Counted from the stretch's first letter, positions 51,678-60,086 are shown. The stretch: DNA of 64,000 nucleotides from CAYSRC01 sp964433495 (GCA_964433495.1 CAYSRC010000007.1:1-64000), one strand, 5' to 3'. Notes: generated by a model not told the origin, from the sequence alone. Numbers and translations are program-made.

Positions 51678-51783
51678 ACTCATCCTCCGGGTCTTTGCGG
51701 GCGTCTATCGATCTGCGATAGTTGAGATAGTCCTCGACGCTTCCCGTGACCCTGAATCTCTTCCACCAAAAGTCGTTGTGCAC
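51571..51783 (-). CDS. yqzL: YqzL-like small protein overlapping recO
   Basis: A 70-residue frame starting at GTG, with GGGGGGA about 7 bases ahead. Residues 4-22 (DFWWKRFRVTGSVEDYLNYR) match the DFFWKVFExTGSIxAYLxYK core of YqzL, a small protein encoded between era and recO in Bacillus and relatives, exactly this position. YqzL is normally about 45-50 residues; here an acidic, Gly/Arg-rich tail extends it and its last 107 bases overlap recO in another frame. Function unknown. Only the position and the short core support it, so confidence is moderate. Confidence 0.62.
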   Translation of the reverse strand: MHNDFWWKRFRVTGSVEDYLNYRRSIDARKDPEDEYEDVDRWPGDMADEDRGGRQGDYPFDGGGGYHGIR

Positions 51784-51894
51784 AAAATATCCCCCCAAGG
51801 ACGGTTTTCGCGATGAGCACCGACAGCAGACAGGGCTCATTCGTTGTTATTATCCGTTGAAGGGGTCGAATTATCCCGGGAAATGTTGACCAAA

Positions 51895-52794
51895 TCAGAG
51901 GCCCAGGTCTTTAATAAATGACTCCTTGTTTCGCCAGTCCTCCCGCACCTTGACAAAGAGCTTGAGGTTTACGCGCGCGTCGAGAAAATCCTCGCACGCA
52001 AGCCGAGCGGCGGTGCCGATTTTTTTGAGCATCGAGCCGCCCCTGCCGATAATCATGCCCTTGTGCGAGCGCTTTTCACACACGATCTCGGCGTCGATGT
52101 CCACCGTCCCGTCGCCGCGCTCGGCCCAGCGCTCGACCGTGACGGCGCACCCGTGCGGAAGCTCGTCCCGCAGACAGCGCAAAAGCTGCTCGCGGACAAG
52201 CTCGGCCGCTATCTCCCTCTCGGGCACATCGGTCAGCGTGTCGTCGGGATAGAGATGCGGCCCCCGCTGCGAAAAACCGTCGAGCAGCGCGAGCAGCCTG
52301 TCAAACCCGTCGCCCGTCAGCGCGCACACCCGCGCGCAGCCCGCAAAGTCGAACTGTCCGCGCAGCGCCCTCTCGCACCCGTCGAGCTCGTCGGCGCTCT
52401 TCACCGTGTCTGTCTTGTTGATGACGAGAAGCACGCGCGCCCTTGCGGCCGAGAGCTCGTCCAGCAGCTTCTGCTCAGCCTCGTTAAAGCGCACTTTGGG
52501 CCGGGTGACAAACAGGGTGCAGTCGACGCTCGAGAACGAGTCCCTGACCGACTTCACCATGTGCTCGGCGAGGCGCGTTCTCGGCAGATGATAGCCGGGC
52601 GTGTCCGCAAAGACATACTGTGCTTCGCCCTTCGTCACAACGCCCATGATGCGGTTTCGCGTCGTCTGGGGGCGGGGCGATGTGATTGCGACCCTGGCGC
52701 CGATTATCCCGTTGAGCAGCGTCGACTTGCCCACGTTGGGCACGCCCACAACAGCGCAGAAGACCGAGCGCTCGTTATTTTTCGTCGATGACAT
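51895..52794 (-). CDS. era: GTPase Era
   Basis: A 299-residue 16S-rRNA-binding GTPase for 30S maturation. G1 GVPNVGKSTLLN, G2 region SPRPQTTRNRIMG, G3 DTPGYH, G4 NKTD, then a C-terminal KH domain with ERWAERGDGTVDIDAEIVCEKRSHKGMIIGRGGSMLKKIGTAAR (about 215-270). It overlaps ybeY by 20 bases. Confidence 0.97.
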   Translation of the reverse strand: MSSTKNNERSVFCAVVGVPNVGKSTLLNGIIGARVAITSPRPQTTRNRIMGVVTKGEAQYVFADTPGYHLPRTRLAEHMVKSVRDSFSSVDCTLFVTRPKVRFNEAEQKLLDELSAARARVLLVINKTDTVKSADELDGCERALRGQFDFAGCARVCALTGDGFDRLLALLDGFSQRGPHLYPDDTLTDVPEREIAAELVREQLLRCLRDELPHGCAVTVERWAERGDGTVDIDAEIVCEKRSHKGMIIGRGGSMLKKIGTAARLACEDFLDARVNLKLFVKVREDWRNKESFIKDLGL

Positions 52795-53278
52795 AGCTCA
52801 TGCCGCGCGGCAGACCGAGCTTTTTGAGGATCGACTCCTCGCACTCTCTCATGCGAACCTCCTGGATGCCGCCCTCCTCGTGGTGGTGCCCGAGAAGGTG
52901 CAACATCGAGTGAACGGTCAAAAACGCGACCTCGCGCTGTAGGCTGTGACCGAAGAGCGCCGCCTGCTCGACGGCCTTTTCAATCGAGATGACGATGTCG
53001 CCGAGGGTGCAAAGCCCCGTCTCGGGGTTTACGGGCACGTCGTCCCCGTCCATGAGCGGGAAGGACAGCACGTCGGTCTCGACGTCCTTGCCCCGGTATT
53101 CGGCGTTCATTCGCTTTATCTCGTCGTTGTCGACAAAGCTGACGCTTATCTCGCAGCCCCGATCAAAATTCTCGTTTTCGAGCGCGGCGTTGCAGCAGCG
53201 CCTGACCAAGAGCCTCGTCCCCGACGGGATCTTGATGTTATTCTGTCTGTTGGTGATATATACCTTGTTGGATTTCAT
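52775..53278 (-). CDS. ybeY: Endoribonuclease YbeY
   Basis: A 167-residue zinc-dependent rRNA-maturation nuclease. The metal motif HSMLHLLGHHHE (about 125-136) supplies the three His, and NAEYRGKDVETDVLSFPLMDGD and GDIVISIEKA are the other family blocks. It lies between phoH and era in the usual order; the diacylglycerol kinase (dgkA) and cdd genes found there in Bacillus are absent. Four-base overlap with phoH. Confidence 0.96.
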   Translation of the reverse strand: MKSNKVYITNRQNNIKIPSGTRLLVRRCCNAALENENFDRGCEISVSFVDNDEIKRMNAEYRGKDVETDVLSFPLMDGDDVPVNPETGLCTLGDIVISIEKAVEQAALFGHSLQREVAFLTVHSMLHLLGHHHEEGGIQEVRMRECEESILKKLGLPRGMSYVIDEK

Positions 53279-54246
53279 CGTCTTTGCCTTCCTTTCTTTT
53301 CGGCGCTCGCCTCGTATGCCTTCACGATGTCGGCCACAAGCTTGAAGCGCACCACGTCCTTCTCGGTAAAGCTTATCTCGGCAATGCCCTCGACATTTTT
53401 GAGGATCCTGACCGCCTCCACAAGCCCCGAGCGCCGGCCGTCGGGCAGGTCGACCTGCGTCACGTCGCCGTTGACGACCATTTTCGAGCCGCTGCCGAGC
53501 CGCGTGAGAAACATCTTCATCTGCTCGGACGTCGTGTTCTGCGCCTCGTCCAATATCACGAACGCGTTGTCCAGCGTCCGCCCGCGCATATACGCGAGGG
53601 GGGCGACCTCGATGACGCCCTTTTCGACCTGCCGCTGAAACCCGTCGGGCCCCATCGTGTCAAACAGCGCGTCGTACAGCGGACGGAGATAGGGGTCGAT
53701 CTTGTTCTGAAAGTCCCCCGGCAGAAAGCCGAGCTTTTCGCCCGCCTCCACCGCGGGGCGTGTCAGGATGATTCGCGAGACCTCATGCGCCTTGAGCGCC
53801 TTGACGGCCATCACCACCGCGAGATAGGTTTTGCCCGTCCCCGCGGGGCCCACCCCGAACACGACGTAGTTTTTGTTTATCGCGTCGATGTATCTCTTTT
53901 GCCCCAAGGTTTTAGGCTTTATCGGCTTGCCCCTTGTGGTGACGAGCACACAGTCGGAGCCTATCTGCTCGAGCGCGCTCTCCTCCCCCGAGCGCACAAG
54001 GTTGATGCAGTACCGCACCGTCTGCTCGTCGAGCACGCCGCCCGAAGAGACGATGCCGAGCATGGCGCTCAGGGCCCTGTGCGCAAAGCCGACGCCCGGC
54101 TCGTCGCCCGAGATCACGGCGGCAGACCCCCGCCCCGTTATGTTGACAAGAAACTCGCGTTCGATAAGCGAGATGTTGGCGTCGAGGTTGCCGAACACCG
54201 CCGACGCATATTCCGCCCGGATGAGCTCAAGTTCACAAACTGCCAT
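53275..54246 (-). CDS. phoH: PhoH-family ATPase
   Basis: A 323-residue PhoH protein. An N-terminal KH-like region, then the ATPase: GQKRYIDAINKNYVVFGVGPAGTGKTYLAVVMAV with Walker A, TRPAVEAGEKLGFLPGD, and FVILDEAQNTTSEQMKMFLTRLG with Walker B. PhoH acts with YbeY in RNA metabolism; its gene neighbour here supports this. An extended -10 promoter candidate lies just upstream. Confidence 0.96.
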   Translation of the reverse strand: MAVCELELIRAEYASAVFGNLDANISLIEREFLVNITGRGSAAVISGDEPGVGFAHRALSAMLGIVSSGGVLDEQTVRYCINLVRSGEESALEQIGSDCVLVTTRGKPIKPKTLGQKRYIDAINKNYVVFGVGPAGTGKTYLAVVMAVKALKAHEVSRIILTRPAVEAGEKLGFLPGDFQNKIDPYLRPLYDALFDTMGPDGFQRQVEKGVIEVAPLAYMRGRTLDNAFVILDEAQNTTSEQMKMFLTRLGSGSKMVVNGDVTQVDLPDGRRSGLVEAVRILKNVEGIAEISFTEKDVVRFKLVADIVKAYEASAEKKGRQRR

Positions 54247-54277
54247 AGAAAAACCTTTTTTATTTCTTATTTACAAA

Positions 54278-54286
54278 ATTATATCA
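54278..54286 (-). promoter_or_regulatory. Possible extended -10 promoter of phoH
   Basis: Minus strand TGATATAAT (TG one base before TATAAT) in an AT-rich 125-bp gap (54247-54373), 32 bp upstream of phoH. No good -35 at 17 bp, so only an extended -10 type is proposed. Confidence 0.5.
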
Positions 54287-54373
54287 TAATAACTGTAAAA
54301 AATACATAGTTTTTGTTCTGTAAAAATTAAGAAATTCTCCCCGTCCGCTCGCCTGTTTTTTCATCATATTTAC

Positions 54374-55579
54374 TCAACTGCCCTCCCCAACGTCCTGCGC
54401 CCCGTGCTCGGGCGCAGAATTGTCCCGCGAAACCTCCGAGATCACCGTGTTGACGGTGTAGTAAACGCACACCGCAAAGCCGTCGCCGCTCTCCTCTATG
54501 CGGATGTCCCGCTCTAAGATCTCGGCGCCCGCAAGCGCCTGTGCCTCGTACTCGCGGCAGCGCTCGAGCGCGAGCTCCTGCGCCCGCTCGGGGCCCACCG
54601 CCTCGCGCGTGCGGGCGACCTCGGCGTACTCGGTGACCGCAAAGCAGACGGGGAGCTTCACCCCGAAAAGCGCGATGGGCTCTCGGTAGCGCAGCGCCTC
54701 AAATTGCATAAACGGCGGCGCCGACTCCGCCCCGCCCCGCGAGGCGGTGAGGACAAGCCGCCTTGCGACCGACGTCCTGCCCGTGGGGGTCTCTTGATAC
54801 CGCGACCTCGGGACCGAAAAGAAATAGACAAGCCGCGCGTTCCCCCAAACGGCGCCGCGCACGTTGGCCGTCCACGACATGCCGTTTGCGTCGCCGTTCC
54901 CCCTCGCCAACAGCTGCCCCTTTGCGACGACGTCGCCCGCCGAGACCGCTGCGGTCCCGCCGCTTATGTCCACCTTTGTGACGACGGCGTCATATCTCGC
55001 GACAAGGGCATCGCCCTGCTTCCCGTTGTCCGCAAACGGGATATCCGCCTTATCCTTCAGCTCCACGACGGCCCTGCCGAACGACAGGTTGATCGACATC
55101 CACGACAGCCGCTCGTTGTCGAGCAGGACGCGCTGTCGTATCAGCTTGACGTCCAGCCCCGCCTGCGGCGCGCCGGGGTATATGCCGTTCTCTTCGAGCG
55201 ACGACATGATCTCATTCGACGGGATGAGGCTGTCCCCCCGCACCTCGACGGTAAAAGCCCTGCTGCCGCAAAAGAAAAACACGGCGCAGAACACCGCCGC
55301 GCCCACCGCAAGCTGCATGCGGTACCGCATCTTTGCGATACTGAGCGCAAGGCCCCGCTTACCCGTCATCCTGATGCGGCAGCCGCTCTTCGCCGCAAGA
55401 CTCGGAAAGCGCCTGTAATCCCGCGCCGCGACGCAAAACCGCACGACCCCGCCCCGCTCGCTTATGCCGAAGACGTCGATGTTCTCCCGCATCGCCTCGC
55501 TCAGCAGCCTGCCCGGCAGCCCGCCCTCGCATCGGACGCGCACAAACCCCCTTAAAAACCGCAGCAGCCTGTTAACCAT
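54374..55579 (-). CDS. yqfD: Sporulation protein YqfD
   Basis: A 401-residue YqfD. N-terminal soluble part with LRFLRGFVRVRCEGGLPGRLLSEAMRENIDVFGI, one membrane helix (about 88-105, LAVGAAVFCAVFFFCGS), then an exported domain with VRGDSLIPSNEIMSSLEENGIYPG and GDANGMSWTANVRGAVWGNARL. YqfD is a sigma-E-regulated sporulation protein needed for the engulfing membrane system. Overlaps yqfC by 8 bases. Confidence 0.93.
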   Translation of the reverse strand: MVNRLLRFLRGFVRVRCEGGLPGRLLSEAMRENIDVFGISERGGVVRFCVAARDYRRFPSLAAKSGCRIRMTGKRGLALSIAKMRYRMQLAVGAAVFCAVFFFCGSRAFTVEVRGDSLIPSNEIMSSLEENGIYPGAPQAGLDVKLIRQRVLLDNERLSWMSINLSFGRAVVELKDKADIPFADNGKQGDALVARYDAVVTKVDISGGTAAVSAGDVVAKGQLLARGNGDANGMSWTANVRGAVWGNARLVYFFSVPRSRYQETPTGRTSVARRLVLTASRGGAESAPPFMQFEALRYREPIALFGVKLPVCFAVTEYAEVARTREAVGPERAQELALERCREYEAQALAGAEILERDIRIEESGDGFAVCVYYTVNTVISEVSRDNSAPEHGAQDVGEGS

Positions 55580-55877
55580 CGGCGCGTCCCCCGTCCTCGA
55601 TGCAGATTATTTGAATCGACCCGTCGACCGATAGCTGCGCCGTCGACAGCTCGCGCATCGTGAGGCCGCTGCCGTCGATGGTCGCCGTGTAGTCCCCCAT
55701 ATCGAGTACCAGCCGCTCGGACGAATAGAACAGTATCCCGCGGCAGTTCTCCGCGACCGCCCCGGTTGTACCGCTCACCCGAATGGACGGCATGTCAAAC
55801 ACCGCGTCAAGGGGGTAATCCATCCCGCGGACCAGCTTTTTTGCCGCCTCGACGCCGGCTCCTCTGCTTTGTCTCAT
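55572..55877 (-). CDS. yqfC: YabP/YqfC-family sporulation protein
   Basis: A 101-residue YabP/YqfC-type protein; DMPSIRVSGTTGAVAENCRGILFYSSERLVLDMGDYTATIDGSGLTMRELSTAQLSVDGSIQII is the whole domain. YqfC and YqfD work as a pair in sporulation. The ATG at 55877 has AGGTGG 5 bases ahead; an upstream GTG is less likely. First gene of the yqfC-yqfD cluster. Confidence 0.9.
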   Translation of the reverse strand: MRQSRGAGVEAAKKLVRGMDYPLDAVFDMPSIRVSGTTGAVAENCRGILFYSSERLVLDMGDYTATIDGSGLTMRELSTAQLSVDGSIQIICIEDGGRADG

Positions 55878-55984
55878 AAAAACCACCTGCCCCTAAATAT
55901 ATATTTAAGCGGGGCCGCTCCCATGACCTGTCGGCATCGGGTGTACAGCGCGGGCGGGTGCGTGCAGTGCAGCCTCGAAGCGCG

Positions 55985-56290
55985 GACATGCGCAGAATTC
56001 ATAGGAACATATGAACCCTGCCGAGTATCGTGCTTTTTTACGCTCGGCTGAGTTCACGGGAGTATGTGAACCCTGTCGGCCGTCGTACCGATTTCGACCG
56101 ACTCTCCCTTTACACACGCCCCGTATATTCCCGCAGGGTGGCCGCATGTTAAAGGTACGGACATGTGGCACACCCCGCATACTCTCGCGGGGCGCGCCGA
56201 GTGTCGTACTTTTTTACACTCGGCAGAATTCACGAGAATACGTGAACCCTGCCGAGCGCCGTACCGATTGCGCGCGATAAGGGAGCCAAA
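55985..56290. repeat. Dispersed palindromic repeat, complex copy upstream of ylbJ
   Basis: Several blocks of the family occur in both orientations: TGCCGAGTATCGTGCTTTTTT, GTTCACGGGAGTATGTGAACCC twice, CCGCATACTCTCGCGGGGCG, and the hairpin GCCGAGTGT (56196-56204) with ACACTCGGC (56216-56224). Probably two or three copies inserted into one another. No gene. Confidence 0.65.
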
Positions 56291-56340
56291 GGGCCCGAAA
56301 CCCGAGGGATGAGCGTAGGATTGAGGGCCCGCTGAGAGCC

Positions 56341-56552
56341 AAAGCTCCCCTTGTGTAAAGGGGGGGGCACGGCAAAGCCGTGACGGAGGGATTGCAAGCG
56401 GCTTGCCCAAGCTATGACAAGCAGTCTGTTCAAATGACAAGGTTTTGCAAAAAGTCAATCCCTCCGTCGCTTCGCGACACGGCTCGCATATTCCCGCGAG
56501 TTGTGTCGGCCGTCGTACCGATTACGGCCGACTCTCCCTTTACACAAGGGAA
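56341..56552. repeat. Best-preserved copy of the dispersed palindromic repeat
   Basis: About 210 bp. Left end CTCCCCTTGTGTAAAGGGG, then hairpin CACGGC-AAA-GCCGTG with ACGGAGGGATTG; centre about 60 bp; right half in inverted orientation CAATCCCTCCGTCGCTTCGCG, CGCATATTCCCGCGAG, and CTCTCCCTTTACACAAGGGAA at the right end. The inverted ends and lack of a gene suggest a MITE-like or REP-like element. Confidence 0.75.
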
Positions 56553-56743
56553 CCTAAGGGGCAGCGATCCGCGAGGTGATCCGAACGCCGTATCGATTGC
56601 GGCGCGCATCTGCCGCGCGAAGTGATAGGTCGTCAGTCAAAACAGGCGTCTGATATGCGGCGCGTTTTTTTGCGCCTTTCGAGCGATCAGTCTGTTTCGC
56701 TCGGCCGTTCGGTAAGCGCCTCTCAAGGAAAGGAGTGGATACT

Positions 56744-57790
56744 ATGAAAATAACAGGCCGAAAGGATACATACACAGCAGCCCTCAAGGCGACCCTGTGC
56801 GCGCTGTTTGCCGTCTGCTGCCTTGTCTTTTCCGACCCTGTGCGCACGGGGGTCAAGCGGGGGCTCGAGATGTGCTACACCTCGCTCATCCCCTCCCTTC
56901 TGCCCGTCATGTTTTGCTGCACATATCTCTTCTCCCTCGTTTCGCGGTGCGGCAGCAGGGCTGTCAAGACGGCGAGCTGCGCCCTGCTCTCCCTCGTCGG
57001 CGGGTTCCCGATGGGAGCAATGGGACTCTGCACCCTTTACAGAGACGGGACGCTCACAAAATTCAGGGCCGAGCGCGCGCTCGCGGGCGCGGTGAACGCG
57101 GGCCCCGCCTTTTTGATTTCGGGCGTGGGAGCGGCCATGTTTTCGAGCGCCCGTGCGGGCGTGCTGCTCTTTGTCTCGCTCACCGCGGCGTCGGTCGTGT
57201 GCGGCGCTCTGTTTCTGCTCTATCCCTGCAAAGAGAGCGCAGAAAAAGGGGTCTCCGCGCCGCCCCCCGCCCCCGAGCAGAGCGGCGGGTTTATTGCGGC
57301 GCTCGACGCGTCGGTCACCTCGACCGTCTTTTTGTGCGGATGCGTCACTTTCTTCTGCGCGGTGTCCGACCTCATGGTCCATCTGCTCGGCAGCGGCCCT
57401 CTTTCCCTCGCCGTGTCGCTGCTCGCCGAGGTGTCGGGGGGCTGCAAGGTCGCGGCGCAGACGGGCGGGCTTCAGGGACTCTTTCTCGCCTGTGCGGCAG
57501 TGAGCCTTTGCAGTGTGAGCATCATCATGCAGGTAAAACGGATCACGGACAAAGCCGGTCTGTCATTAAAATACCTCTATCTTTCAAGGCCGCTTCACTG
57601 CGCGGTGTCGCTCGCGGTGCTGAGGCTTCTCACCATGTCCGAAACCGCCGCGTCGGTCTTTTCCCCGCTCTCGTCCGAACGCGAGCTGTTCAGCCTGAAC
57701 CCCGAGTTCTCGTTTTTCTTCCTGCTGACCGGGGTCGTCTTTGTGCTGGGAAAAAAGCGGTTTGCCCGTCCGATGAACCGCTTTTACTGA
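56744..57790 (+). CDS. ylbJ: Sporulation integral membrane protein YlbJ
   Basis: A 348-residue membrane protein with about eight to ten hydrophobic helices, matching YlbJ of spore-formers: GLEMCYTSLIPSLLPVMFCCTYLFS, VGGFPMGAMGLCTLYRDG (residues about 86-103), and AGAVNAGPAFLISGVGAAMF. YlbJ is a nucleoside/gate-type (Spore_III) membrane protein needed for spore cortex formation in Bacillus. The start is the ATG at 56744 with AAAGGAG 8 bases upstream. It has no operon partner: preceded by repeats, followed by a terminator. Confidence 0.88.
   Translation: MKITGRKDTYTAALKATLCALFAVCCLVFSDPVRTGVKRGLEMCYTSLIPSLLPVMFCCTYLFSLVSRCGSRAVKTASCALLSLVGGFPMGAMGLCTLYRDGTLTKFRAERALAGAVNAGPAFLISGVGAAMFSSARAGVLLFVSLTAASVVCGALFLLYPCKESAEKGVSAPPPAPEQSGGFIAALDASVTSTVFLCGCVTFFCAVSDLMVHLLGSGPLSLAVSLLAEVSGGCKVAAQTGGLQGLFLACAAVSLCSVSIIMQVKRITDKAGLSLKYLYLSRPLHCAVSLAVLRLLTMSETAASVFSPLSSERELFSLNPEFSFFFLLTGVVFVLGKKRFARPMNRFY
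57753..57785 (+). terminator. Terminator overlapping the end of ylbJ
   Basis: AAAAGCGGTT (57753-57762) pairs with AACCGCTTTT (57776-57785), within the last 12 codons of ylbJ. It can act in the plus direction directly at the stop codon. Confidence 0.65.
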
Positions 57791-58003
57791 TTGGCTTTTG
57801 CACCGGCCGACCCGCGTCGGCCCTATCAGTGCCGCCTGCTCGGGGCGCTGTCAAGCGAGAATGCAGTGCGGACAGCGGACTTTTTGCCCCGTGTCCTTCA
57901 CTATACTGCCCTGTCGGAACGTTAGTTTTGACCGTGCCCTTGTGATAAAGCGGACAAATCGTTTTACCCGCGGCGGGAGCGGCACTTAAACAAAAGAAAA
58001 CGT

Positions 58004-58048
58004 CAAAAAAATCCCCGAGGGGCCGTCTTTGTCACGGTCTCCCCGGGG
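58004..58048 (-). terminator. Distal terminator after trmB
   Basis: On the minus strand CCCCG plus inner pairs (ACCGTG..) closes with CGGGG, followed by ATTTTTTTG. It ends transcripts coming from trmB. The rest of the gap 57791-58232 has no gene. Confidence 0.72.
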
Positions 58049-58168
58049 AAGCGTTTATTCGGGAATAACGCTTTAACGCCGCTGCGCCGCGGCGGAAAAG
58101 TCAAGGGGGCATTGAGCGCGCCCTGCGACGTGCTGTCGCCGAAAACAAACGCCCCGGCCGCGCAAAGC

Positions 58169-58193
58169 CCTGCCGCCGCGGGGCGGCGGCAGG
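58169..58193 (-). terminator. Hairpin after trmB
   Basis: CCTGCCGCCGC (58169-58179) pairs perfectly with GCGGCGGCAGG (58183-58193) around GGG. On the minus strand GCTTTGCG follows, a weak U-tract, so it may be only a partial terminator. Confidence 0.6.
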
Positions 58194-58232
58194 AGCAATA
58201 AGGCTGCCGTTCTATAGAGCCACAGCCCGGGA

Positions 58233-58916
58233 TCACACCGATTTCGCAGACTGCCCCCGCGCGACCGCGACAAGGTACTTGATGGGTTTGCCCTCGCCGA
58301 CAAACCTCTCCTCGTGCTCGGTCAATACTGCGCCCTCGGGGACGCCGTCCTCGTACAGGTCGTCGGTGCGCCGCACGATATCAAAGCCCGCCTCGTCAAA
58401 GTACCGCAGCGAATCACGATAGAGCGCCCCGTCATCGGTTTTAAAGTGTATCTCGCCGCCCTTTGCGAGAAAGGCGCTGTACTGCGCAAGCTGCCTCGGG
58501 TGGGTGAGTCTGCGCTTTTTGTGCGGCGACTTGGGCCACGGGTTGGGAAAGTTGATGTATATCCGCTCGACGACATCGTCCGCCGAAAAAACGTCGGATA
58601 TCCGCGCGATGTCGAACGAGGTGACAAGCGCGTTGTCGACGCTCCCCCGTCCCGCGGCAAGAACACACCCCTCGATGCAGCGTTTTGCGAGCACCAGCAT
58701 CTCGCTTTTTATGTCGACGGCGATGAGGTTTATGTCGGCGCGGGCGGCCGCCGTCGGCCCCGCAAACCTGCCCTTGCCGCAGCCGAGCTCCAAAACAATC
58801 GGCCGCCGCACCGAAAAGCACCCCGCCCACCTGCCGCGGTTTGCGCAGGGGTCGGGGACGTAAAAGGGGCACGCCTCAAGCTCGGGGCGGGCCCACGGTT
58901 TTCTTCTGATTCTCAC
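58233..58916 (-). CDS. trmB: tRNA (guanine-46-N7)-methyltransferase TrmB
   Basis: A 227-residue class I SAM methyltransferase. The start VRIRRKPWARPELE is the TrmB N-terminus; the SAM loop is IVLELGCGKGRF; NFPNPWPKSPHKKRRLTHP (residues about 115-133) is the family substrate motif; GGEIHFKTDDGALYRDSLRYF follows. A GTG at 58916 is chosen, with AGGGGG 9 bases upstream; a GTG at 58934, overlapping the upstream stop, is possible but less consistent with homologues. Follows the zinc-ribbon membrane gene. Confidence 0.93.
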   Translation of the reverse strand: MRIRRKPWARPELEACPFYVPDPCANRGRWAGCFSVRRPIVLELGCGKGRFAGPTAAARADINLIAVDIKSEMLVLAKRCIEGCVLAAGRGSVDNALVTSFDIARISDVFSADDVVERIYINFPNPWPKSPHKKRRLTHPRQLAQYSAFLAKGGEIHFKTDDGALYRDSLRYFDEAGFDIVRRTDDLYEDGVPEGAVLTEHEERFVGEGKPIKYLVAVARGQSAKSV

Positions 58917-58930
58917 TCCGAATATCCCCC

Positions 58931-59872
58931 TCACCCGTCGAGGCGGGCAAACCTCGGCGTCCTCCTGCGCCCCCTGCAGGACGGCAGGACAAAGAGCAGC
59001 CCGAGCGCGAGAAACGCAAGCCCCATGCCGAGCTGACGGATGACAAACGGGTCGGAAAAGCTGAAGTTTGCGACGACGTAGTTTTTAACACACTCGATGA
59101 GCTCGCGGACGCTGAACGAGTACCCGCCCGTGAACCACTGCACGCCCGAGAGATATGTAAGCAGGGAGAAGGACGCCAGCGGGAAGACGACCAGCGGCGC
59201 AACGGTGCAGGAAATGCCCGCGGCAAGCGACGGCCTGCCCCCGAACAATCTGAAGCCCAAAAACGCGAAGATCGGCATGAGCATCACTGCCCACGAGCAG
59301 AACCAGCCCCTGTAGCCGAAATAGAGGTAAACCGCGCTCGAGAGCACACACAGAATCAGCGCGCCCACAAGTCCCAAAACGGGACGTCCGTTGGAGGTCG
59401 GTTTTTTGATGTCGGACGAGCCCTGCTCTATCCTGTTTGCACACTGCCTGTCGCAGGTATGGACGTGTCTGCCCAGCTTGATGACCACCTGCCCGTCCTC
59501 GATCTGCCTGCCGCAGTTGGTGCAAACCTCGCACCCCGGCACCTTGAGATAGCGAAGCTCGTTGATGAGCATATAGAAAAAGTCGAGCAGCACATCGGAA
59601 TCCTTGTCCCCCACCACCACCGACAGGCCGGTGGCGGTGAGCTGAAAGCTCTTTACGCCGTAGCCGTTGGCGTTGCTTTGGATGACGCCGCGCAGGCGCT
59701 CGTAGGACGCGCGGTCGAGCATCCCGAGCCTCGAGTCGATAAAAAGCTCGATGCTCTTGTCATAGTGGGAAAAGGTAACAAGGTAGTTTTCATACACGCC
59801 GTAGCACACGTCGTACTCGCACTTGAGCGAAAACTCCCTGACAAAGGGTTTCAGCTTTCCGGAAACAGACAT
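58931..59872 (-). CDS. Membrane protein with a four-cysteine zinc-ribbon-like site
   Basis: A 313-residue protein I do not recognise. Residues about 1-110 form a soluble domain (VCYGVYENYLVTFSHYDKSIELFIDSRLG). Around residues 115-147 there is CEVCTNCGRQIEDGQ, then HTCDRQCANRI, with spacing that suits a zinc-ribbon. Four or five membrane helices follow (about 160-182, 187-206, 215-236, 265-305 region) and a basic end CRGRRRTPRFARLDG. A promoter TTTACA-17-TATAAT lies 190 bp upstream. trmB follows 14 bp after its stop, so they may be co-transcribed. It could be a regulator or transport accessory; that is a guess. Confidence 0.75.
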   Translation of the reverse strand: MSVSGKLKPFVREFSLKCEYDVCYGVYENYLVTFSHYDKSIELFIDSRLGMLDRASYERLRGVIQSNANGYGVKSFQLTATGLSVVVGDKDSDVLLDFFYMLINELRYLKVPGCEVCTNCGRQIEDGQVVIKLGRHVHTCDRQCANRIEQGSSDIKKPTSNGRPVLGLVGALILCVLSSAVYLYFGYRGWFCSWAVMLMPIFAFLGFRLFGGRPSLAAGISCTVAPLVVFPLASFSLLTYLSGVQWFTGGYSFSVRELIECVKNYVVANFSFSDPFVIRQLGMGLAFLALGLLFVLPSCRGRRRTPRFARLDG

Positions 59873-60057
59873 TTTGTTCTCCCAAATTCAGTTTATGCGA
59901 AGGATATAAAATATAAAAAACACAGCACCGGGTCTCGGGCTCCCCTCAGAGCGGCAGTCAGGCGGACAAAGCGCCGTCGCTTGCTGTCGGCAAAAAGCCG
60001 ACAGCACGGGGCGGACGCCCGGCAAACGGGCCCGATGCACTATACACCTATGTTAAT

Positions 60058-60086
60058 ATTATAGCTTTATTGTCCCGCTCTGTAAA
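60058..60086 (-). promoter_or_regulatory. Promoter of the zinc-ribbon membrane gene
   Basis: Minus strand: TTTACA (60086-60081), 17-bp spacer, TATAAT (60063-60058). The 190-base leader includes a perfect hairpin, TGCTGTCGGC (59982-59991) with GCCGACAGCA (59997-60006). Confidence 0.8.

Noticed and set aside
56797..57945. Second plus-strand frame of 382 codons over ylbJ
   Set aside because: It overlaps ylbJ in another frame and lacks hydrophobic or domain structure.
59979..60006. Riboswitch in the leader of the zinc-ribbon membrane gene
   Set aside because: Only a single simple hairpin is visible; no known aptamer consensus is present.
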